A DNA stretch of 36,246 nt from Bacillota bacterium (GTDB taxonomy: Bacteria > Bacillota > Clostridia > Peptostreptococcales > Anaerovoracaceae): positions 1-36,246 of the forward strand of contig JAFRVY010000116.1 of NCBI GenBank assembly GCA_017438285.1, given 5' to 3'. Of the stretch, positions 31,399 through 36,246 are shown one piece after another (positions within the stretch are counted from its first letter, which is position 1; every line of letters starts with the position of its first letter). The notes under the pieces are model-generated. The model saw only the letters and a program-made list of their open reading frames with translations, searched no databases and was not told where the DNA came from. The position numbers and the translations under genes are program-made.

Positions 31399-32520
31399 TT
31401 ACCACTCAGGGTGCAGCAGATTCTTCTCTGTCTCCTTATCGAAGAGGTGAATCTTTTCCATGTCGAATGCCAGGGTTGCTTCGGAACCTGTCCTCAGCGG
31501 CGAGTCAGGAGAAACGCGTGCGGTCATCTGCGTTCCGTTTACATCGAAATACAGGAACACTTCTGCACCGAGCATTTCGTGAACCTTGATCGTCGTCTTG
31601 ACTGCATGATCCTGATTCTCTGCGAGGAATGCAGGGTCGTCTGAGATGTTCTCAGGACGGATGCCGAGGACGACCGTCTTGCCGTCATATCCGCCGTCGA
31701 TCAGAACCTGTTTTTCCTCATCCGGAACGTTCAGCACGTTATCGCCAACAGTCAAAGTTACCTTTTCACCATCAATGCCTACAACCGCATCTATGAAATT
31801 CATCTGAGGTGAACCGATGAAGCCGGCAACGAACAGGTTGCAAGGCTTGTTGTAAAGATGTTCAGGTGTATTGATCTGCTGTACGATACCATCCTTCATG
31901 ACTACGATTCTGGTTCCGAGAGTCATCGCTTCCGTCTGGTCGTGGGTAACGTAGATGATTGTTGTTCCCAGCTTTTCGTGAAGCTTTGAAATCTCTGTAC
32001 GCATCTGCACTCTCAGCTTCGCATCCAGGTTGGAAAGCGGTTCGTCCATCAGGAATACCTTAGGGCTTCTTACGATAGCACGTCCCATTGCGACACGCTG
32101 TCTCTGTCCGCCGGAGAGAGCCTTCGGCTTTCTGTCGAGCAGCTTTTCGAGATCGAGGATCTTAGCCGCTTCACGTACCTTGGCGTCGATCTCATCCTTC
32201 GGAACGTTTCTCAGCTTTAGTGCGAATGCCATGTTGTCATATACTGTCATATGCGGATAGAGGGCATAGCTCTGGAATACCATCGCGATGTCTCTGTCCT
32301 TCGGCTCAACGTCGTTCATCAGAACGCCGTCGATTCTGAATTCACCTTCAGAGATGTCTTCCAGTCCGGCGATCATTCGCAGTGTCGTCGACTTTCCGCA
32401 TCCTGAAGGTCCGACAAAGATAATAAATTCTTTGTCTTCAATCTCCAGATTGAAATCCGTTACGGCATGATATCCGTTCGGATAAATCTTCTGAATGTTT
32501 TTTAACGATAAGCTTGCCAT
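31399..32520 (-). CDS. msmK: ABC sugar importer ATPase (MsmK/UgpC-type)
   Basis: Energises a carbohydrate ABC importer of the CUT1 class. The 373-residue product has Walker [10 protein letters not shown] (37-45), the signature [14 protein letters not shown], Walker [14 protein letters not shown] and H-loop [13 protein letters not shown]. The C-terminal part is the MalK/TOBE regulatory region with LGIRPENI. Such ATPases are often shared between several sugar transporters. The start shares one base with the GH32 stop (TAATG). Together with the two permeases in the same operon it should form a complete importer, apart from the binding protein, which is not in the window. Confidence 0.93.
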   Translation of the reverse strand: MASLSLKNIQKIYPNGYHAVTDFNLEIEDKEFIIFVGPSGCGKSTTLRMIAGLEDISEGEFRIDGVLMNDVEPKDRDIAMVFQSYALYPHMTVYDNMAFALKLRNVPKDEIDAKVREAAKILDLEKLLDRKPKALSGGQRQRVAMGRAIVRSPKVFLMDEPLSNLDAKLRVQMRTEISKLHEKLGTTIIYVTHDQTEAMTLGTRIVVMKDGIVQQINTPEHLYNKPCNLFVAGFIGSPQMNFIDAVVGIDGEKVTLTVGDNVLNVPDEEKQVLIDGGYDGKTVVLGIRPENISDDPAFLAENQDHAVKTTIKVHEMLGAEVFLYFDVNGTQMTARVSPDSPLRTGSEATLAFDMEKIHLFDKETEKNLLHPEW

Positions 32521-33965
32521 TATTTGTTCTCCTTTATTCGATACTTCGCGATATCCATCATCGCGGTACCTTTTACATAGAAGGTTATATCTTCTGCATG
32601 TCTGTCAGTGTAGATTACAGCCGACATGACCTGCTCTCCATCATTGATAAAAATCTCTGCGCTGAGTCTGTCCAATAGAACTCTTATGTCCATCCTGCCC
32701 TTTCGGTCCCGCGTCTTCGTCTGCACTCGCGTGAGCTCCGTTTTCCCCGGACCTGAACAGTTTCTGTCCATGGTCACGACCGATGTCTGCGGCTCGTAGG
32801 TGAACTCCGTGTAATGCTCTCCATCTGCGGCAAACCGCATCCGGAACATCTCATACGAACTCGTTCCCTCCGCTTCCTGCTCGCCCAGTCTGAGCGAGAG
32901 TTCCATGTCGACTGTCCGCCCGCGGATTCCATCGAGCCGGATCTCTTCCCCATCTTCGAGAATCACATCACGGTATGTGACGCCGTCCGTCCGATAGCTT
33001 TCGAGTTCTCTGACAGGCTTTTGCAAAAGCCTGCCGCCGTCGAGCGTCAGCTCTCTCGGAATGCTCATCTGTCCGTTGATCGGGAAGTCGATTCCCCGCT
33101 TTTGTGCAGTCTGCGGATTTTGCATCCAACCGATCAGGATGCGCCTGCCGTCATCTGCCGGGACTGTCTGTCCCGCGTAGAAATCGAATCCCTGTTCCAT
33201 GCTCTGCCAGCAGTCCTCGCGGAACGTTTCGGCTTCATGGTCGTACTTGCCGATCCTGCAGATGGTGTGGACCTCTCCCATGGTGCCGGTCATCAGGATG
33301 TCCCTGTCCTCCAGCGGAAAGAAATCCGGGCATTCCCACATCCATCCGGGTTTGTCTCCGGTATCTGCCAGTGCTTTCACAAACTCCCAGTCGAGTCCGT
33401 CTGCGCTTCTGTAGAGCAGGATCTGCGCGCCGTGGTCCGCATTGTGATTTGCGATGACCGCTCGGTAGGTCCCGTCCTGTTCCTGCCAGATCTTCGGGTC
33501 GCGGAACTCGTGGGAATCGCCGCCCTGCGGCAGCTTGTCTGCCGTGATGACCGGATTGCTCCGATACTTTTCGTACTTCGTTCCGTCTCCGAAAGCGATG
33601 CACTGGGTCTGCAGTCCCCGGTCCTGCCTGTCTTCGGGATCCGGGCAGCAGCCCGTATACATGAGCATGTGCCGTCCGTCTTCACAGGTCAGCGCCGTTC
33701 CCGAAAAGCATCCGCCGATGTCGTAGTCCCGGTCCGGAATCATCGCATCCGGGAGACGTTCCCACTTGATGAGGTCTTCGCTGACCGCGTGTCCCCACCG
33801 GGTCGGTCCCCAGCATGTCGCGTCCGGATAGTACTGATAGAACAGGTGGTACTGTCCGCCGTACCGGCTGAAACCATTCGGGTCATTCATCCAGCCCCGC
33901 TCGGGCGTCAGATGAAATACAGGCCGTTCGTTTCTATTAAATTCACTCAGCTGCTGATTCTTCAT
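32520..33965 (-). CDS. GH32 beta-fructosidase (sucrose hydrolase)
   Basis: Cleaves terminal beta-fructosyl bonds in sucrose or short fructans; no signal peptide, so it is cytoplasmic. The 481-residue product has the three GH32 catalytic motifs: nucleophile D28 in WMNDPNG (25-31), FRDPKIW (154-160), and acid/base E211 in MWECPDFF. A beta-sandwich domain follows from about residue 340. Sucrose-6-phosphate hydrolases (ScrB/SacA) are in the same family, but the ABC importer would deliver unphosphorylated sugar, which favours free sucrose or kestose. The start overlaps the YesL gene by 23 bases and the stop overlaps the ATPase start by one base. Confidence 0.92.
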   Translation of the reverse strand: MKNQQLSEFNRNERPVFHLTPERGWMNDPNGFSRYGGQYHLFYQYYPDATCWGPTRWGHAVSEDLIKWERLPDAMIPDRDYDIGGCFSGTALTCEDGRHMLMYTGCCPDPEDRQDRGLQTQCIAFGDGTKYEKYRSNPVITADKLPQGGDSHEFRDPKIWQEQDGTYRAVIANHNADHGAQILLYRSADGLDWEFVKALADTGDKPGWMWECPDFFPLEDRDILMTGTMGEVHTICRIGKYDHEAETFREDCWQSMEQGFDFYAGQTVPADDGRRILIGWMQNPQTAQKRGIDFPINGQMSIPRELTLDGGRLLQKPVRELESYRTDGVTYRDVILEDGEEIRLDGIRGRTVDMELSLRLGEQEAEGTSSYEMFRMRFAADGEHYTEFTYEPQTSVVTMDRNCSGPGKTELTRVQTKTRDRKGRMDIRVLLDRLSAEIFINDGEQVMSAVIYTDRHAEDITFYVKGTAMMDIAKYRIKENK

Positions 33966-34575
33966 TTGATTCCAATTGCCTGAAAATCGGATCGTATATC
34001 ATGGCGCATAAGTAGCCCGGTATCGTCAGTCCGTACAGCAGCACCAGCAGGTAGATCCCGTGGAGGAGCCACAAGAGAGCTGCCCAGGCAGCCCATACCG
34101 CCAGCATGCCCAGCGTCCGCGGGATGTGTCCCAGGGCCAGGCTCACCGCATTGACCAGTGTGCCGCGCACTGTATTCTCAAACCGCGAAAGCAGCGCGAA
34201 GGTGTAAATGCCGACGGCAAATGCACACAGGCTGATCACGGTGATGATGATCATGAACATGGTCGATGATTTCGCGTCGATAGAATGCAGCATCATCAGT
34301 TCCAGTCCCGCAACGGCGAAGATGGCTGTGAATAGAATTCCAAGCCCTATGCCCTGCTTCAGGTTCTGCTTGAAGGATGTGAGGAACATCTTCCAGACGT
34401 AGGTCTCATCCTTGCGCACCAGGTGGATCAGAACGTTGTTCATGGCCGTGATGGAAGCGCCTGCTGTCACGACGGGAATCATGAAGGCGATGGTCATCAG
34501 ATTGAGAACCGCCATATCCACGAGACGTGACAGGAACTTCATAACCGGATTGTTTGCGTCAAAAAATCGATCCAT
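33943..34575 (-). CDS. YesL family membrane protein (DUF624)
   Basis: A 210-residue membrane protein with about five hydrophobic segments (around 20-45, 70-97, 104-130, 152-175 and 168-190, partly merged). The N-terminal FFDANNPVMKFLSRLVDMAV, followed by LNLMTIAFMIPVVTAGASIT, is characteristic of the YesL/DUF624 family, which is repeatedly found beside CUT1 sugar permeases in Bacillota. Its function is not established; a transporter accessory role is a guess from context. It lies 6 bases after the MalG-like permease gene and overlaps the GH32 start by 23 bases. Confidence 0.85.
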   Translation of the reverse strand: MDRFFDANNPVMKFLSRLVDMAVLNLMTIAFMIPVVTAGASITAMNNVLIHLVRKDETYVWKMFLTSFKQNLKQGIGLGILFTAIFAVAGLELMMLHSIDAKSSTMFMIIITVISLCAFAVGIYTFALLSRFENTVRGTLVNAVSLALGHIPRTLGMLAVWAAWAALLWLLHGIYLLVLLYGLTIPGYLCAMIYDPIFRQLESNEESAAE

Positions 34576-34581
34576 TTTGCA

Positions 34582-35442
34582 TTATCCCTTGACTGCGCCT
34601 GCCGTAACACCTGCAACGATATGCTTTTGCAGGAACAGGTACAAAATGAGTATCGGCAGCATGGCCAGCAGCAGTGCCGCCATAACCAGTCCGATATCTG
34701 TGGAGTAAGTTCCGTAGAATGCCTGCGTTGCGATTGGTATCGTGTAGATCGATTTATCTGTCAATACAAGGCTTGGCAGGAGGTAGTCGTTCCAGAAGGC
34801 CATTGCATCGATGATGGCCACTGTAGCGACAGTTGGTTTCAGCAGCGGGAAGACGATTTTCCAGAAGGTCTGCCATCTGCTGCAGCCGTCAATCAAGGCG
34901 GCTTCCTCCAGTTCTAACGGAATATTGGAATGTATCGCACCGTGGAACATGAATGTCGCCATGGACACGGAGAATCCCACGTGCATGAATATCAGCGTGA
35001 TTCTGCTTCCCAGAATGCCGAAGATTCCGCCGTAAACCGATACGAGAGGAACCATCAGAACCTGGAACGGAATGACCATCGATGCGATCATCAGCGCGAA
35101 GAACAGCGTACATGCTTTCCAGTTGTTACGAACAATGACAAAGGATGCCATCGCCGAAAACAGGATCGTCAGTATCGTTGCGCTGAATGTGATGAACGCG
35201 GAATTCTTGAATACGTTCCAGAAATCCATCTTGGCCATCGCTTCCGGGAAGTTCTGCAATGTGAATCCGTGCTCACCGATCAGAGCGAGCGGATTCGATG
35301 TGATATCACCTTTAGTCTTGAAAACATTAATCAGGACAAGTAGGAAAGGTATGACGAACAGGATGAACACAAGGATCAGGACGATGATCGTGATGACCTG
35401 GCGTCTTTTTTTCTGCTTAGCAGCTAATTCGTTCTGATTCAT
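34582..35442 (-). CDS. CUT1 sugar ABC permease, MalG-like
   Basis: Inner-membrane permease of the carbohydrate importer. The 286-residue product has an N-terminal membrane segment (about 15-38), five further segments and the cytoplasmic EAA loop IPLELEEAALIDGCSRWQTF that docks on the ATPase. The PFLLVLINVFKTKGDI start and the YLFLQKHIVAGVTAGAVKG end are typical of the MalG subfamily. Its ATG overlaps the MalF-like stop by one base (TAATG), with GGGAGGTG as ribosome binding site. Together with the upstream permease it forms the channel; substrate is inferred to be sucrose or a fructo-oligosaccharide from GH32 and amylosucrase in the same operon. Confidence 0.93.
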   Translation of the reverse strand: MNQNELAAKQKKRRQVITIIVLILVFILFVIPFLLVLINVFKTKGDITSNPLALIGEHGFTLQNFPEAMAKMDFWNVFKNSAFITFSATILTILFSAMASFVIVRNNWKACTLFFALMIASMVIPFQVLMVPLVSVYGGIFGILGSRITLIFMHVGFSVSMATFMFHGAIHSNIPLELEEAALIDGCSRWQTFWKIVFPLLKPTVATVAIIDAMAFWNDYLLPSLVLTDKSIYTIPIATQAFYGTYSTDIGLVMAALLLAMLPILILYLFLQKHIVAGVTAGAVKG

Positions 35443-36246
35443 TACGCCTGCACCTCCCCTTTCTTACCAATATACACCTGAGCAATACCGATGATCGCGC
35501 AAACTACGAACAGTATCAAAGCTTCCGCTTGCCCTGTACCGTAGTCTTTATATACAAAGGCTTTGTTGTATACGTGCATCGCAGCGAGTACCGAAGACAT
35601 GAACGGTTCGCCCTTTGTCAACGACAGGTTGACATCGTACACAACGAAGCATCTGGTGATGCTCAGGAAGATACAAGTTACAAATGATGTCCTCATCAGA
35701 GGAATCGTGACGTTGCGCATTGCCTGTGACGGCGTGCACCCGTCAATCATCGCTGCTTCCTTCAGGCTGTCGGAAACGCCCATGAATCCGGCTACGTAAA
35801 TCAGCATCATGTAGCCGGCGTATTGCCAGACGGACACTACAATCAGACAGAACATGGCGCCGCCCGTCGACGACAGCAGCGACGGAACGGTTCCGTCGGT
35901 GAACGCTGCTCCGATGGCAACGAAGGCACGGTTGAAGACGAACTTCCAAACGTAACCGAGTACGATACCGCCGATCAGGTTTGGAATGAAGAATCCTGCA
36001 CGGAAGAAATTCTGTCCTTTGATTCCACTCGTTACCAGATATGCCAGTGCAAAAGCAACTGCATTAACGAAAATTACAGCAAATGCTGAATAAACAATCG
36101 TCCTTCCCATGGAGGCCCAGAAATAGGCATCCTTAAAGGCCGAAACGTAGTTTGCCATTCCCACAAATGGCTTTTCGGATGAAACACCATCCCAGCTAGT
36201 AAACGTCAAATAAAGACCGTAAATAAACGGTATGATGATGACCAGA
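35442..36246 (-). CDS. CUT1 sugar ABC permease, MalF-like (5' end outside the window)
   Basis: Partner permease to the MalG-like protein. The reading frame is open through the right edge, where it reads LVIIIPFIYGLYLTFTSWDG, the usual first membrane segment of MalF-type permeases, so only the first few dozen residues are missing. The EAA loop is DSLKEAAMIDGCTPSQAMRN. The C-terminus (IGIAQVYIGKKGEVQA) is normal. A sugar-binding protein and a regulator would be expected upstream, beyond the window. Confidence 0.92.
   Translation of the reverse strand, partial: LVIIIPFIYGLYLTFTSWDGVSSEKPFVGMANYVSAFKDAYFWASMGRTIVYSAFAVIFVNAVAFALAYLVTSGIKGQNFFRAGFFIPNLIGGIVLGYVWKFVFNRAFVAIGAAFTDGTVPSLLSSTGGAMFCLIVVSVWQYAGYMMLIYVAGFMGVSDSLKEAAMIDGCTPSQAMRNVTIPLMRTSFVTCIFLSITRCFVVYDVNLSLTKGEPFMSSVLAAMHVYNKAFVYKDYGTGQAEALILFVVCAIIGIAQVYIGKKGEVQA

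Overview
The window looks like a chromosomal segment of a Bacillota anaerobe, most likely class Clostridia. The signs are strong GGAGG-type ribosome binding sites, SigA-type promoters, an rplM-rpsI block, a prfA-sua5-rpiB-upp run, a PucR regulator, a YesL family protein and a clostridial-style ABC sugar operon. Base composition is roughly balanced and coding density is very high. All genes but one (ferritin) lie on the minus strand. I see no rRNA, tRNA, CRISPR array, insertion sequence or phage gene, and no gene-free stretch longer than about 240 bases. Species cannot be fixed from this sequence alone.

Layout from left to right (transcription mostly right to left). 1-1046: rplM-rpsI with a near-consensus promoter and a long leader. 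1047-5790: prfA, sua5, rpiB, upp and tyrS, an informational and nucleotide housekeeping run. 5805-7363: an acyl-CoA thioesterase and an odd acidic coiled-coil membrane protein. 7386-10980: a heterodimeric ABC exporter. 11014-12423: glyA. 12497-16312: ftsH coupled to a PucR regulator. 16287-20923: an aromatic amino acid operon made of a short DAHP synthase, EPSP synthase, and one 851-residue protein that joins chorismate synthase, chorismate mutase, shikimate dehydrogenase and shikimate kinase. 21026-21616: ferritin on the plus strand. 21636-23475: tilS and a stand-alone B3/B4 (PheT editing-like) protein. 23518-27101: a three-gene cassette combining bacterial partner-switching domains with a transporter (STAS; STAS-kinase-HATPase; degenerate HATPase-SDF symporter). 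27161-36246: a sucrose-type operon with two ABC permeases, YesL, GH32 beta-fructosidase, MsmK-like ATPase, a ParB-like/metallophosphoesterase fusion, fructokinase and amylosucrase.

How the genes fit together. The sugar operon is self-consistent: import by a non-phosphorylating ABC transporter, splitting of sucrose by GH32 or conversion to glucan plus fructose by amylosucrase, and capture of fructose by the kinase. The partner-switching cassette sits immediately downstream on the same strand without a strong terminator between them, so the two could be co-expressed. The aromatic block supplies five of the seven shikimate-pathway activities plus chorismate mutase from only three genes; aroB and aroD are not in the window.

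The two strongest candidates for something unusual are the partner-switching/transporter cassette (23518-27055) and the four-domain Aro fusion (16287-18842).
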